The notes: generated from the letters alone by a model not told the origin. 64,000 nucleotides of DNA from Streptococcus vicugnae (GCF_016461705.1 NZ_JAEMHW010000001.1:640351-704350), one strand, 5' to 3'; counted from the first letter of the stretch, positions 1-8,726 are shown. Translations and numbers: made by a program.

Positions 1-1196
1 TTTTTAGCAGACCAAACCGCATGATAAACTGTCATTCCTTGGCTAACATCACTTGGCATAGTGATGTTAATACCTGTTTGAGCAAGACTAGCAGATACCG
101 CAACATCTCCAAAAGTATAGTTGCCTTGGAAGCTTGTGCCTGTCAACCCTGTTAGAGAATTGGTAACAGCACTTGTTCCGTATACGTGAACATTGTACTT
201 ACCGCTTTCAAGGTTATGTTCGGCAACACTGATAGTTGCAGAGTAGGTTGTCGAACCATCCTTGGTAGTCTTATACCAAATAATATCATCTTGCCCCTTA
301 TTTTCCGTCCATGTTGGCAAGGTTACACTAGTAATATAAACTGGTACGTCTGTAACAGTTACTTTATAAGTTGTAGCGCTAGCTTTTGTAATGGTTACCT
401 TAGCACTTGGTTTTGGCACGTCAATTGTTGTTCCGTTCAGTCCAGTCATCTTTCCATTGAGATTTTGGTACGTGTGAACATTGTATTTACCGTATGAGCC
501 CGTATATTTAACGGTTGCTTTTCCGTTGCTATCTGCGGTGTACCAAACTAAGTCATCTTGACCATTAACGTCAGACCAAACGGCAAACATGATTTTAGCG
601 CCATTTGCAATGGCTTGATTGTATTGTAAGTTAAAGCCGCTGCTTGCTAGAGAAACGCTTGTGACTTCATTAGTCGCATTTCCAGTTGCTCCACGCTCAA
701 CAGTCACATTGTCAGCTGATTCTTCAACAGTTACTTCTTGTTCATCAGTTTGGACAGAATCTTGTGTGTCAGCTGCTTTATCTTCTGTTTGCTCTGCTAT
801 TTCACTATTAGATACTTCTATTTCAGCAGTCGTTTGTGAGCTTTCTTCGCTATCTGATGACACGTCTTTTGCTGTTTCAGAATCAGCGTTATCAGTTGTC
901 ATCTGTTCTTGAACATCAGCTTGGTTATCTTCAGAAACCGTTTCCTGTTCATCATTAACCGTGACAGTTTCTTCACTAACAACAGGCTCTGTTTCAGTAG
1001 CAGCTTCGTTGTTGTCTGCTTCCGTAGCAACTGAATCAGTTGCTAATTCAGTTGTCGTATTGGTTTCAATAGTTGTTTCATCTGCGCTAACACTTGCTGT
1101 TCCTAAGGTAGCAATTAAAACTCCCGATAGTAACAAGGTTCCAATGGCACCATAGGCTTTCGATTTTTTGATTGTTCCATGACCTTTTTGTTTCAT
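1..1196 (-). CDS. Secreted surface protein with GBS Bsp-like repeats (5' part only)
   Basis: The gene runs off the left edge; the first ~398 codons are visible. The ATG at 1196 has AAGGAG 5 nt upstream. Residues 1-39 form a signal peptide (core GTVLLLSGVLIATLG, cleavage likely after VSA). Residues ~40-175 are a low-complexity stalk rich in T, E, S and D. Then come two complete and one incomplete repeats of ~85-95 residues, each with GQDD(L/I)(V/I)WY and GKYNVH(T/V)Y, the hallmarks of the GBS Bsp-like repeat family (PF08481). Such repeats are usually joined to cell-wall-lytic or anchoring domains, but the C-terminus lies outside the window, so enzymatic function cannot be assigned. A TATAAT -10 lies at 1230-1235. 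Confidence 0.85.
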   Translation of the reverse strand, partial: MKQKGHGTIKKSKAYGAIGTLLLSGVLIATLGTASVSADETTIETNTTTELATDSVATEADNNEAATETEPVVSEETVTVNDEQETVSEDNQADVQEQMTTDNADSETAKDVSSDSEESSQTTAEIEVSNSEIAEQTEDKAADTQDSVQTDEQEVTVEESADNVTVERGATGNATNEVTSVSLASSGFNLQYNQAIANGAKIMFAVWSDVNGQDDLVWYTADSNGKATVKYTGSYGKYNVHTYQNLNGKMTGLNGTTIDVPKPSAKVTITKASATTYKVTVTDVPVYITSVTLPTWTENKGQDDIIWYKTTKDGSTTYSATISVAEHNLESGKYNVHVYGTSAVTNSLTGLTGTSFQGNYTFGDVAVSASLAQTGINITMPSDVSQGMTVYHAVWSAK

Positions 1197-1229
1197 AAAC
1201 ACTCCTTCATTCGATGATTAGTTTTGATT

Positions 1230-1259
1230 ATTATAACAAAATCTTAAGCTATTTTTAAG
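1230..1259 (-). promoter_or_regulatory. Promoter with CiaR-like repeat for the surface protein
   Basis: On the minus strand TATAAT (1235-1230) is preceded 17 bp upstream by TTAAAA. The + strand at 1243-1259 reads CTTAAG-N5-TTTAAG, which fits the CiaR half-site format NTTAAG-N5-WTTAAG. It points away from this promoter and lies over the -35/spacer, so CiaR would more likely repress. The site match is visible; binding is inference. Confidence 0.4.
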
Positions 1260-1286
1260 GTAAACGCTTCATTTTCCTTAAAAATC

Positions 1287-1324
1287 AAAGACCGCACAAG
1301 GTCTTGTTCTATTGTGCAGTCTTT
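1287..1324 (-). terminator. Rho-independent terminator of the LPXTG gene
   Basis: Arms AAAGAC.GCACAA and TTGTGC.GTCTTT pair around a 12-nt loop; on the minus strand the hairpin is followed by a short T-rich stretch. It lies 12 nt after the stop of the gene at 1337. Confidence 0.6.
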
Positions 1325-1336
1325 AAAAAGTAATCA

Positions 1337-2038
1337 TCAGTCTTCTTTGCGTTTACGAACGCCAAGGATACCAAAGACAAACATTAGTACACCAATAAGT
1401 GATGCCATAATATTGAGTGGTGTTGTTTCGTCACCTGTCAATGGCAGAACACTAGATTGAACAACTGGAACATCTTCAACTGGTGTTTCAGGCGTTTCTG
1501 GAACTTCTGGGTCTGGCGTGTCAGTCACAACTTCTGTTTGGGAATCAACACCATTAATTGTATTGATAAGAATGTTATGAACGTCACCTGATGCAATACG
1601 TTCAGCTTCAAGCCAAGCGTTAACATCAAAAGTACCAACAATACCAAGTGATTGTAAGAAGTCGCTATCAACAACTAATTTCCAAACTCCTGCTTCTTCA
1701 TCCCAAGTCACTTTGACGATAGAGTTAACAAACTCTTCATTTGTATCTTGGTTAAACGTGAAGTAGAAAGCGTACTCTGTTCCTTCTGGAATAACGTCAC
1801 CTGCTTTAATAACTGTTCCTGAAATAGAACCATCTGCGTTAACAATGTTAACCCTACCCGCCTTAGAATTCATCACCTGCTGATTTTGTAAAAAATCATC
1901 CCAAGTAAATGTTTCTCCTAACTCGTCTGCTAAAACCGTCAGATGACTTCCAAAACTAAGCAATGTAAACGTGATGACCGTTGTTATCACTGTAGCTTGG
2001 CATATTATCCCTTTCATCGCAATCGCCCTTTCCCTCAT
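1337..2038 (-). CDS. Small LPXTG-anchored surface protein
   Basis: About 233 residues. An N-terminal hydrophobic signal (residues ~11-36) is followed by a ~130-residue domain I do not recognise, a P/E/T/V-rich linker, and a sorting signal from residue ~198: LPLTGDE, a hydrophobic span, then a basic RKRK tail. The LPLTG motif marks it for sortase A anchoring. I chose the ATG at 2038 (AAGGA 10 nt upstream); an ATG at 2017 with AGGGAAAGGG upstream is also possible. An upstream TTG would add 9 residues and has no RBS. The gene has its own terminator. Its function is unknown; adhesin or binding roles would be guesses. Confidence 0.75.
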   Translation of the reverse strand: MRERAIAMKGIICQATVITTVITFTLLSFGSHLTVLADELGETFTWDDFLQNQQVMNSKAGRVNIVNADGSISGTVIKAGDVIPEGTEYAFYFTFNQDTNEEFVNSIVKVTWDEEAGVWKLVVDSDFLQSLGIVGTFDVNAWLEAERIASGDVHNILINTINGVDSQTEVVTDTPDPEVPETPETPVEDVPVVQSSVLPLTGDETTPLNIMASLIGVLMFVFGILGVRKRKED

Positions 2039-2221
2039 AAAAAGACAGTCCTTAAAAACTCCCAAAAAAAGAGAACAGAAACCTGCTCTTTTCTACGTGA
2101 CTATCTCTAATATATTTGCTTTTTTACATTTATTTTCGGTAATCTCCCTAAAAGATACCAATGTCATCATATCATTTGATATAACTTTTTTCCACATATT
2201 TTGAGCATTTTTAAGCAGCTA

Positions 2222-2250
2222 AAAAGCCTCTTAAAAACATAGAGACTTTT
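2222..2250 (-). terminator. Terminator of the ABC/LytTR operon
   Basis: Stem AAAAGTCTCT/AGAGGCTTTT (one G.U pair on the minus strand) followed by T residues, 14 nt after the stop of the DUF3021 gene. Confidence 0.7.
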
Positions 2251-2263
2251 ATTAGTAGATTAT

Positions 2264-2665
2264 CTATTGATCTATTTTTTCTTTCAATTTCTGGTTAATA
2301 TTTTTTACGCGATTGTTAAAACTAATATAAATCACAAACCAAATAATCAAATACGTTAAGACAAATTCCCCTAAAAATTGCCATGACCAAATAAAGGATT
2401 TTGTAATACCAAGAAGTATATTCAACCAGCTATTCAAACTATAAACTAAACAAAAGTGAATAATGATTTCCCATATCATTGGGATGGCCTCAATTTCAAA
2501 AATCATACTGACCAAGCCAATCAAGCCACTTATAAAGACAACATAGGTTATCTGTTGAACAGTTTGCACCTCAACATGACATTGCCATAAGTAAAATAAG
2601 TAAATAAGACTTCCAAAACCAATCCCAATTAAAAAATACGCAACGCCTCGTTTAAGATATCTCAT
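2264..2665 (-). CDS. DUF3021-family membrane protein
   Basis: About 133 residues with four predicted membrane segments (FLIGIGFGSLIYLFYLW; a VVFISGLIGLVSMIF span; WEIIIHFCLVYSL; FVLTYLIIWFVIYISF) and a basic C-terminal tail. Length and layout match DUF3021 proteins, which are commonly encoded next to LytTR DNA-binding proteins in lactic acid bacteria and act as membrane partners or inhibitors of them, as in the streptococcal LytTR regulatory systems. It starts 10 nt after the LytTR gene, so the two are co-translated. The ATG at 2665 follows GAGGTG; an in-frame TTG one codon upstream is less likely. The assignment rests on shape and context, with few diagnostic residues. Confidence 0.7.
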   Translation of the reverse strand: MRYLKRGVAYFLIGIGFGSLIYLFYLWQCHVEVQTVQQITYVVFISGLIGLVSMIFEIEAIPMIWEIIIHFCLVYSLNSWLNILLGITKSFIWSWQFLGEFVLTYLIIWFVIYISFNNRVKNINQKLKEKIDQ

Positions 2666-2675
2666 CAATCACACC

Positions 2676-3131
2676 TCACATTCCCAAAGCTTTTTCGACA
2701 TTAGACAGATAACGTCTACTAACATCTGTCGTAATATCATTTGTCAGCAAAGCTAGCATATTTCCTGAAAAGCTACTCTCTAACGATTTTAAATGATTAA
2801 TATTAATCAAGGCGTGCTTTGAGACCTGCACAAAATCTGGATTAGCTAGTCGCTCACGGAACTTGTATAAACGATCATTTGTCACAAGTCTCCCATTGGT
2901 CGTCTCTAAAACTAAGGAACTTCCGTCAACATCCACAAGAATCAAATCTGATACACGTAACATTTCTGTTCGAACCGATGTTTTAATTGGCAAAATTTCC
3001 ATTCTACTCTGCTCAAATTTTGCTAAATAATCTAAAACCTCCTGAACAGCTTGGTTACATTCTCCGCTTCGTACCAAAACTTCAATAGCCTCTTTTGGTA
3101 AGTTACTATCCTCTTCAAACTGGTAGTGCAC
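2676..3131 (-). CDS. LytTR-domain transcriptional regulator
   Basis: 151 residues. Residues ~45-150 form a LytTR DNA-binding domain: the LPIKTSVRTEMLRVSDLILVD strand region, NGRLVTNDRLYKFRERL, FVQVSKHALININHLKSLES and a final DVSRRYLSNVEKAL. There is no receiver domain, so it is not a classical two-component response regulator; control probably comes from the adjoining DUF3021 protein. It starts at a GTG (3131) with AGGAG 7 nt upstream, 13 nt after the permease stop. A direct repeat of the spacing used by LytTR proteins lies before the operon (4899-4928), suggesting that the regulator activates its own operon. Confidence 0.88.
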   Translation of the reverse strand: MHYQFEEDSNLPKEAIEVLVRSGECNQAVQEVLDYLAKFEQSRMEILPIKTSVRTEMLRVSDLILVDVDGSSLVLETTNGRLVTNDRLYKFRERLANPDFVQVSKHALININHLKSLESSFSGNMLALLTNDITTDVSRRYLSNVEKALGM

Positions 3132-3144
3132 CCTTTAACTCCTC

Positions 3145-3984
3145 TTATTTCTTTTTAGTAAATGACAATCTTTTAGCATATAAACTAAGAGCCAAAAGAA
3201 CAATTACTCCACAAATGACAAGACTAACTAAAAGCATTTCTTGGTTCAAGGTCGTTAATCTTTTTAATTTTAAACCAATTCCTAAAAATTCCTTTGCATC
3301 TGCGTTTACGGCATCTTTTCCAATTAAGAGCTGACGATAGGCAGCTGAGACATAGGCGGCAGGCGTCAATTTAACCACTTTTTGTGCAAAATCAGGCAGA
3401 GCTCCAATTGGCATGTAAACCCCAACAAGAAAACCAGAAACAGTTCCAACAATTGTCGCCAAAGCTTCACTTGTTGATAAGGTTTTAATGAATTGCAAGA
3501 CAAACAAAGCAATTCCTGATCCCATAATAGAACTTAGGAGCATGACTAAAAGGATTTGTGGTAAATAATCTAAATCAAAATTAACATCATCTTGCCAGTA
3601 GAAGTACAATTTCATAATGGCTAACATAATTAATTGCATGATAAAACCAATCACACTAGAAGAAATCAAATAGCCAAGATAAAGTTTTAAACGAGAAATG
3701 TCTGTTAATAAAAAGTCTTCCAATTTATGGCTTACCTTATCCTGAACCAATCGCGTAACCCCAGTCCAAGTTGTTGTAATACTCGTAACAGCTAACGTTC
3801 CACCTAGAACCCAATTATCAAGAAGTTCTTCCAAATTCGGTGTTCCTGCAAATGAATCCTGCATATTTTTCTGCAAGAAAATCACATAAAGAATAAAAGC
3901 AATCAAGGCTCCAAGTAATGAGAAAAAGACACTAGCCTTATTTGAAAAATAAAGTTTTAAGTTTCGTTTTGTCATTGCCCACAT
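3145..3984 (-). CDS. ABC-2 type transporter permease
   Basis: 279 residues with six predicted membrane spans and the ABC-2 architecture: a cytoplasmic basic N-terminus (MTKRNLKLYF), a first span, an extracellular loop, a cluster of four spans in the middle, and a last span near residue 255. The ATG lies one base after the TAA of the upstream ATPase gene (TAAGATG) and has AAGGAGATG before it, so the two proteins are translationally coupled and presumably form one exporter. The substrate is unknown; relatives export drugs, lipids or bacteriocins. It is immediately followed by the LytTR gene. Confidence 0.85.
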   Translation of the reverse strand: MWAMTKRNLKLYFSNKASVFFSLLGALIAFILYVIFLQKNMQDSFAGTPNLEELLDNWVLGGTLAVTSITTTWTGVTRLVQDKVSHKLEDFLLTDISRLKLYLGYLISSSVIGFIMQLIMLAIMKLYFYWQDDVNFDLDYLPQILLVMLLSSIMGSGIALFVLQFIKTLSTSEALATIVGTVSGFLVGVYMPIGALPDFAQKVVKLTPAAYVSAAYRQLLIGKDAVNADAKEFLGIGLKLKRLTTLNQEMLLVSLVICGVIVLLALSLYAKRLSFTKKK

Positions 3985-3985
3985 C

Positions 3986-4837
3986 TTACGCCATCTCCTT
4001 TCCCGTAATGTTCAAAAAGACATCATTGATATTTGCTTTAACATAATCAAAATCATTAATAACTGTACGTTTATCTGATAAAATGGCCAAAGCTTTTGCA
4101 GAATCTTCAACAATAATTTTCAAACGACCATCTCCCAAACGCTTACAGTCAAGGTCTGAGAAAGCAGCTACGTCACTTGTTTCAACCAATAAATATGGTT
4201 TTGAATAAGCTTCTTTTAATTCCTTAGCAGAACCTTTAGCCAAAACCTTCCCTTGGTCAATGATATAGGTCATATCCGCATTCTCTGCTTCTTCAAGATA
4301 ATGAGTCGTCAAAAAGATGGTTAACTTCTCTTCACGTTGCAAACGACGTAATAAGTCCCAAATAGCCTCACGTGTCTGAATGTCAAGCCCTGTTGTCGGC
4401 TCATCCAAAAATAACAAGTTAGGTTTATTCAAAAGCGCACGAACAATATCAACACGACGTCGTTGCCCTCCAGATAATGTGCCATAAGCCTGATTAAGAA
4501 AAGTGTCCAAGCCTGTTAATTGAATTAATTTTTCTAACCAAACTTTATCTTTTTGATGATAAAGTGCTTGTCGACTCTTTAAATTATCCAAAACACTTAG
4601 TTCAGCATCAAGAACGCTATCTTGAAAAACCATTCCAATCTTCAAATCTGCTGCCAATTCAATCTCCCCTGAAGTTGGTTCTAACAAACCAGTTAGCATC
4701 TTCATCGTTGTTGATTTCCCAGCACCATTTGTCCCGATATAGGCTAACAATTTCCCTTCTTCCACTTCCAAATTTAAGTGATCAATTACTATTTTATCTC
4801 CGAAGGTTTTGATTAGATTTTTTGTTCTAATTAGCAT
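3986..4837 (-). CDS. ABC transporter ATP-binding protein (DrrA-like)
   Basis: 283 residues. Walker A GTNGAGKST at 35-43, Q-loop FQD at ~71, signature LSGGQ at 121-125, Walker B LLFLDEP at 141-147, H-loop TTHYLEEAE at ~177. The C-terminal ~65 residues resemble the extension of daunorubicin-resistance type ATPases. It is the first gene of a four-gene operon (ATPase, permease, LytTR regulator, DUF3021 protein). The RBS is GGGAGGG ahead of the ATG at 4837. A LytTR-type direct repeat and a -10 without a good -35 upstream suggest activator-dependent transcription. Confidence 0.92.
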   Translation of the reverse strand: MLIRTKNLIKTFGDKIVIDHLNLEVEEGKLLAYIGTNGAGKSTTMKMLTGLLEPTSGEIELAADLKIGMVFQDSVLDAELSVLDNLKSRQALYHQKDKVWLEKLIQLTGLDTFLNQAYGTLSGGQRRRVDIVRALLNKPNLLFLDEPTTGLDIQTREAIWDLLRRLQREEKLTIFLTTHYLEEAENADMTYIIDQGKVLAKGSAKELKEAYSKPYLLVETSDVAAFSDLDCKRLGDGRLKIIVEDSAKALAILSDKRTVINDFDYVKANINDVFLNITGKEMA

Positions 4838-4860
4838 AATCGTCCCTCCCTTTTGACATT

Positions 4861-4866
4861 ATTTTA
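4861..4866 (-). promoter_or_regulatory. Candidate -10 of the ABC/LytTR operon
   Basis: TAAAAT (minus strand) 23 nt before the ATG. No TTGACA-like hexamer lies at the right distance, as expected of a promoter that needs an activator bound at 4899-4928. Confidence 0.4.
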
Positions 4867-4869
4867 TCA

Positions 4870-4895
4870 AAAAAAGGCTCGATATAAAGCCTTTT
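4870..4895 (-). terminator. Hairpin with T tract between jag and the ABC operon
   Basis: AAAAAGGCT/AGCCTTTTT around an 8-nt loop, then T residues on the minus strand. It could stop read-through from jag or attenuate the ABC operon; it overlaps where the -35 of that operon would be. Confidence 0.5.
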
Positions 4896-4898
4896 TCG

Positions 4899-4928
4899 GT
4901 AAGCGGTTAAAAATACTTGCTAAGCGGT
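4899..4928 (-). promoter_or_regulatory. LytTR-type direct repeat
   Basis: On the minus strand ACCGCTTAG and ACCGCTTAC (8 of 9 identical) are separated by exactly 12 bp, the format of LytTR-family operators (9-bp direct repeats about two helical turns apart). The repeat ends 32 bp upstream of the candidate -10 of the operon that encodes a LytTR regulator. Sequence and spacing are visible; autoregulation is inferred. Confidence 0.7.
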
Positions 4929-4933
4929 AAATA

Positions 4934-4955
4934 AAAAAGCCCTAACGGGCTTTTT
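4934..4955 (-). terminator. Terminator of rnpA-yidC-jag
   Basis: AAAAAGCCC-TAAC-GGGCTTTTT, perfect stem with T tract, directly after the jag stop codon. Confidence 0.85.
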
Positions 4956-4959
4956 CCTC

Positions 4960-5970
4960 TTATTGAACAGGTGTGACAACCACATAACGATTTGGATCGT
5001 TACCTTCAGAATAACTATCAACACCTTCGATACCAGTGATTGTTTTATGAACAATTTTTCGTTCACTATTACTCATTGGATCCATAACATAATCTTTACC
5101 AGTTTCAAGTACGCGACTAGCAGCTTTACGTGTGAATTCAATCAATGTTTCTGTACGATGTTCTACGTAATCATGAACATTTAAGATAACAGAGAAGTTC
5201 TTTGAATAGCGGTCATGTAAGAAATTTTGTGAAAGCAATTGAAGTGACTTCAAGACTTTTCCGTGATAACCAATCACTCGACCTGCTTCTGGTGTTTCAA
5301 TTTGTAAGTTGATTTGACGACGGTTGTGGCTTGTCTCAACAGTTGCCTCAATATCCATCTCATAAATCACTTTTTTTACGTAATCAGCAACTTCTTCGGT
5401 TGCTTTTTCAATATCTTTGCTCAATTCACGTTGAGCTGGAAATTCACTAGCAACAAATTCTTCAAAGCTTTGATCTGTATTAACAGGTTTTGGTGTGTCT
5501 GAAACCTCTTCTAGCTCTTGAGCAACTTCTTCTTTAGCATCATTTACTTTGCCAAGTGCTTCTAGAACTTCTGTATGACCAGCTTCTTCAAGAATGGTTT
5601 GTGTTTTTTTCTTGTGCATGACGATATCCTCTTTGACTGAGTCATCAATGACTTCGCCACGCTCTTCCATTTTCTTAATGATACTAGCAACTTTTCGAAG
5701 CTCCATAGTATCTTCAAATTTTGATGATACTGGCTCATTTTTTTGATTAACTTCTTCAGGTACACCTTTAACTGCTTTTTGGTTTGCTCGGTGAGCAGTT
5801 ACTTCGTTAATCCCTTCAATATCTACTTGAGCTGGTTTCTTACCAAAACCAAAGAAACCTTTTTTCTCACGAGAAACAACTTTAATGTGGGCTTTAAGAC
5901 GTGAAAGATTTAACTCTTTCAAACCTTTTTCAATAGCATCTTCAACAGTCCGACCTGTGAATATTACCAT
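4960..5970 (-). CDS. jag: Jag/KhpB RNA-binding protein (EloR)
   Basis: 336 residues. Residues 1-52 are the Jag N-terminal domain (MVIFTGRTVEDAIEKGL..., ending GFFGFGKKPA). An acidic, low-complexity linker spans ~55-195. A KH domain follows (VIGYHGKVLKSLQLL, the GxxG loop) and then an R3H domain (ETLIEFTRKAASRVL... SNSERKIVHK). In streptococci this protein (KhpB/EloR) works with KhpA and is a target of the kinase StkP in cell elongation; that role is known of the family, not seen here. It is the last gene of rnpA-yidC-jag, 12 nt after yidC, and is followed by a strong terminator. Confidence 0.93.
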   Translation of the reverse strand: MVIFTGRTVEDAIEKGLKELNLSRLKAHIKVVSREKKGFFGFGKKPAQVDIEGINEVTAHRANQKAVKGVPEEVNQKNEPVSSKFEDTMELRKVASIIKKMEERGEVIDDSVKEDIVMHKKKTQTILEEAGHTEVLEALGKVNDAKEEVAQELEEVSDTPKPVNTDQSFEEFVASEFPAQRELSKDIEKATEEVADYVKKVIYEMDIEATVETSHNRRQINLQIETPEAGRVIGYHGKVLKSLQLLSQNFLHDRYSKNFSVILNVHDYVEHRTETLIEFTRKAASRVLETGKDYVMDPMSNSERKIVHKTITGIEGVDSYSEGNDPNRYVVVTPVQ

Positions 5971-5982
5971 ATTCTTATCCTC

Positions 5983-6798
5983 TTACTTTCTTCTCTTTTG
6001 CGCTTTCTTCTTAGCACGACGAATTTTAGCCGCGCGTTCTTTTTCAGCGTTCTCCTCTTCCTTACGTTTTGCAATAATTTTAAAAGGATTGTTCAATAAA
6101 AGAATTTGGAACACTTGGAATGCATATGATACTGTCCAATAAAGCACAACCCCTGAAGCCAATCTGAACCCCATAAAGAAAATCATAATTGGCATCGCAT
6201 AAGTCATGATGGTCATGGCAATATTTTTTTCACGCGCAGCTTTATTACTCAACCAAGTTGAAAGGAAAGTAAAGAAAGCAGCTAAGACAGGCAAAATGTA
6301 GTATGGATCCGGTTGTGATAACTCAATCCATAAAAATGTTCCTGTTTTCAAGAAAGCAACACGCGTCAATGCTTGATACAGAGCCATCAAAATTGGCAAT
6401 TGAACAACCAAAGGAAGCATTGTCGCATATGGATTAACACCATATTCTTTGTATAAGGCTTGGCTTTCTTCAGTTAATTTCATGCGGCTATCTGTATCGC
6501 GACCTGGATACTTAGCTTGTAATTTTTTAAGCTCTGGCTGCAAATCTTGCATCTTTTGTCCAGATTTGATTTGCATGTTGTAAAGCGGCATCATGATAGC
6601 GCGAATGATAATGGTAAATAGGACAATCCCTACACCAATACGACCATTAATTGAAAGCCACTGAATAGCTTTGGCAAAGAAGTAAACGATTTGTTCCCAA
6701 CCATTGGTTGATGAAGCAGTTACTTCGCTGCGCCCACAAGCAGCCAAAAGTCCTAAGGCAAGACTACTCAATCCTAATAATTTAATCTTTCTTTTCAC
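5983..6798 (-). CDS. yidC: Membrane protein insertase YidC (lipoprotein form)
   Basis: About 271 residues. The N-terminus is a lipoprotein signal with lipobox LAAC (cysteine near residue 20), as in Gram-positive YidC1/OxaA1. The conserved core holds five spans, including the [29 protein letters not shown] cytoplasmic hairpin region and [25 protein letters not shown]. The C-terminus is strongly basic ([18 protein letters not shown]), which aids ribosome contact. The start is GTG at 6798, with AGGAAGG 8 nt upstream; the gene overlaps rnpA by 17 nt. YidC inserts membrane proteins with or beside SecYEG. Confidence 0.93.
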   Translation of the reverse strand: MKRKIKLLGLSSLALGLLAACGRSEVTASSTNGWEQIVYFFAKAIQWLSINGRIGVGIVLFTIIIRAIMMPLYNMQIKSGQKMQDLQPELKKLQAKYPGRDTDSRMKLTEESQALYKEYGVNPYATMLPLVVQLPILMALYQALTRVAFLKTGTFLWIELSQPDPYYILPVLAAFFTFLSTWLSNKAAREKNIAMTIMTYAMPIMIFFMGFRLASGVVLYWTVSYAFQVFQILLLNNPFKIIAKRKEEENAEKERAAKIRRAKKKAQKRRK

Positions 6799-7144
6799 TA
6801 TTGAGACCTTCCTGATATAAATTAGCAAGTTTTAAAACATGCAATAAGTTTTTCTTCACTTCATGGTAATCAAGTTCCTCGACACCTTTACGTGCAATGA
6901 TGACAAAGTCCTGATTATTAATCAAGTTTGGTGACAATTCCATGATAACGTGACGAATTTTTCGTTTAATACTATTACGAGTAACTGCGTTACCAAGTTT
7001 TTTGCTCACAGAAAGCCCTACTCGATAGTGGCTCTGATTTTTTTCTAAATGATAAAGGACAAATTTTCGGTTAGCAACACTTGTTCCTTTGCTAAAAATC
7101 GCCTGAAAATCTTTGTCACTTTTGACACGATAGGTTTTCTTCAA
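6782..7144 (-). CDS. rnpA: Ribonuclease P protein component
   Basis: 120 residues, typical of RnpA. Family motifs: [42 protein letters not shown] (the RNR signature) and FVIIARKGV. It binds RNase P RNA and helps mature tRNA 5' ends. The start is a TTG at 7144 with GGAG 7 nt upstream; there is no in-frame ATG at the expected N-terminus. It is the first gene of the rnpA-yidC-jag operon, with an extended -10 promoter at 7172-7180. Confidence 0.95.
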   Translation of the reverse strand: MKKTYRVKSDKDFQAIFSKGTSVANRKFVLYHLEKNQSHYRVGLSVSKKLGNAVTRNSIKRKIRHVIMELSPNLINNQDFVIIARKGVEELDYHEVKKNLLHVLKLANLYQEGLNSEKKD

Positions 7145-7171
7145 CGTACGACTCCATTCTAAATTATTTTT

Positions 7172-7180
7172 ATTATACCA
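7172..7180 (-). promoter_or_regulatory. Extended -10 promoter of rnpA
   Basis: TGGTATAAT on the minus strand (TGn plus perfect TATAAT), 27 nt before the TTG start. There is no clear -35; the position where it would lie is inside the argH terminator. Confidence 0.65.
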
Positions 7181-7192
7181 TAAAATTCAAAA

Positions 7193-7221
7193 AAGCCCTA
7201 ACCTCTAAAGAGTTTGGGCTT
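7193..7221 (-). terminator. Terminator of argH
   Basis: Minus-strand stem AAGCCCAAAC/GTTAGGGCTT (one mismatch) followed by TTTTTT. Confidence 0.75.
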
Positions 7222-7284
7222 ATTATCTTTAAAATATTTTTATTGGAAAATACGCTTAAAAATCTTGGAAAGCCTAAATGTCTA

Positions 7285-8679
7285 TTAATCTAGATTTTGC
7301 AAGTCTTCATTGGCTAATTTAATTTGCCATTTCACTTGGTCAAAACCTGTACCACCTAGTGAATGACGACGTTCAACAGCTGTATGAGATTTCAATGTTT
7401 CATAGATATCTTCTTCAATCAAATCTGAAATTTCTTGATAGCGTTCAAACGGCACATCTTGCAAATAATAACCTGCTTTAGTGCATTCTAGAACCAATTT
7501 ACCAACAATTTCATGTGCTTGACGGAACGGAAGACCTTTGCTTGCAAGATAGTCAGCCAACTCAGTTGCATTTGAGAAGTCTTTTTCAGTGGATTCAGCC
7601 ATGTGCTCTTTGTTGACGGTCATTGTTTTAAGCATGCCAGCCAAAATATCGATAGCTACTGTAATTGTTTCAACTGTATCAAACATGCCTTCTTTATCTT
7701 CTTGTAAATCTTTATTGTAAGCCAAAGGTAAAGATTTCATGACTGTCAAAAGGCCAAATAAGTTACCGTAAACACGACCAGATTTTCCACGAATCAACTC
7801 AGCCATATCTGGATTTTTCTTCTGTGGCATGATTGATGATCCTGTTGAGAAGGTATCAGAAAGTGTCACAAACTTAAATTCATTTGAGCACCAGCTGATG
7901 ATTTCTTCACAGATACGGCTCATGTGCATCATCAAAATAGAACTGTTTGACAAAAATTCTAGAATAAAATCACGGTCAGACACCGCATCAAGTGAGTTGC
8001 TGTATGGTTTAGCAAAGCCCATGAGTTCTGCTGTCATCTCACGATCGATTGGGAAAGTTGTTCCAGCAAGAGCAGCTGCGCCAAGTGGTGACATATCAGC
8101 ATGCTTGATGTTAAATTCAAAACGTTCACTATCACGTGTAAACATGTTGTAGTATGCCATCAAATGATGTCCAAATGAAATAGGTTGAGCATGTTGTAAA
8201 TGCGTATAACCTGGCATGATAGTGTAGACATGTTCATCAGCTAAATGAACCAAAGTTTTACGCAAGTTCGTAAGCTTTTCAATCACTTCATCAAGCTTAG
8301 CCTTTAAGTACAAGTGCATATCAGTTGCCACTTGGTCATTACGTGAACGAGCTGTGTGTAATTTACCAGCTACAGGACCAATTTTTGCTGTCAAAAGACT
8401 TTCCATATTCATGTGAATGTCTTCGTTTGACACATCAAATTCAATTTTTCCTGCCTTGTATTCTTCAAGCAATTCTTCAAGACCTGCTTTGATTTGATTG
8501 GCTTCTTCTTTTGCGATAATCCCTGTTTCACCAAGCATTGTCACGTGAGCAATTGAACCTTTCAAATCAAACTCTGCCATTTTTTGGTCAAAAGAAATCG
8601 ATGCTCCAAATTCTTCAACCCACTTTTCAAGACCAGCTTCAAAACGCCCGCCCCATAATTTATGATTTTCTGTTGTCAT
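7285..8679 (-). CDS. argH: Argininosuccinate lyase
   Basis: About 464 residues. It splits argininosuccinate into arginine and fumarate. The N-terminus [28 protein letters not shown] is typical of ArgH, and the superfamily signature [12 protein letters not shown], which holds the catalytic serine loop, is present, as are [12 protein letters not shown] and [10 protein letters not shown]. The start was set at the ATG at 8679 ([11 protein letters not shown]), the family's usual N-terminus; an ATG 8 codons upstream is open but neither has a good RBS. argG lies 559 bp upstream on the same strand, and the space between holds a candidate structured RNA and no visible terminator. Confidence 0.95.
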   Translation of the reverse strand: MTTENHKLWGGRFEAGLEKWVEEFGASISFDQKMAEFDLKGSIAHVTMLGETGIIAKEEANQIKAGLEELLEEYKAGKIEFDVSNEDIHMNMESLLTAKIGPVAGKLHTARSRNDQVATDMHLYLKAKLDEVIEKLTNLRKTLVHLADEHVYTIMPGYTHLQHAQPISFGHHLMAYYNMFTRDSERFEFNIKHADMSPLGAAALAGTTFPIDREMTAELMGFAKPYSNSLDAVSDRDFILEFLSNSSILMMHMSRICEEIISWCSNEFKFVTLSDTFSTGSSIMPQKKNPDMAELIRGKSGRVYGNLFGLLTVMKSLPLAYNKDLQEDKEGMFDTVETITVAIDILAGMLKTMTVNKEHMAESTEKDFSNATELADYLASKGLPFRQAHEIVGKLVLECTKAGYYLQDVPFERYQEISDLIEEDIYETLKSHTAVERRHSLGGTGFDQVKWQIKLANEDLQNLD

Positions 8680-8726
8680 AGCAATGATACAATGAACTAC
8701 CATCCCAAGTGGCGTTCAAAGCCTTT

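Noticed and set aside
1243..1330. A third csRNA on the plus strand from the 1243 repeat
   Set aside because: No -10 lies 10 bp downstream, and the hairpin that follows has no T tract on the plus strand.
4870..4895. Riboswitch before the ABC/LytTR operon
   Set aside because: Only one simple hairpin is present; it is better explained as a terminator or attenuator.
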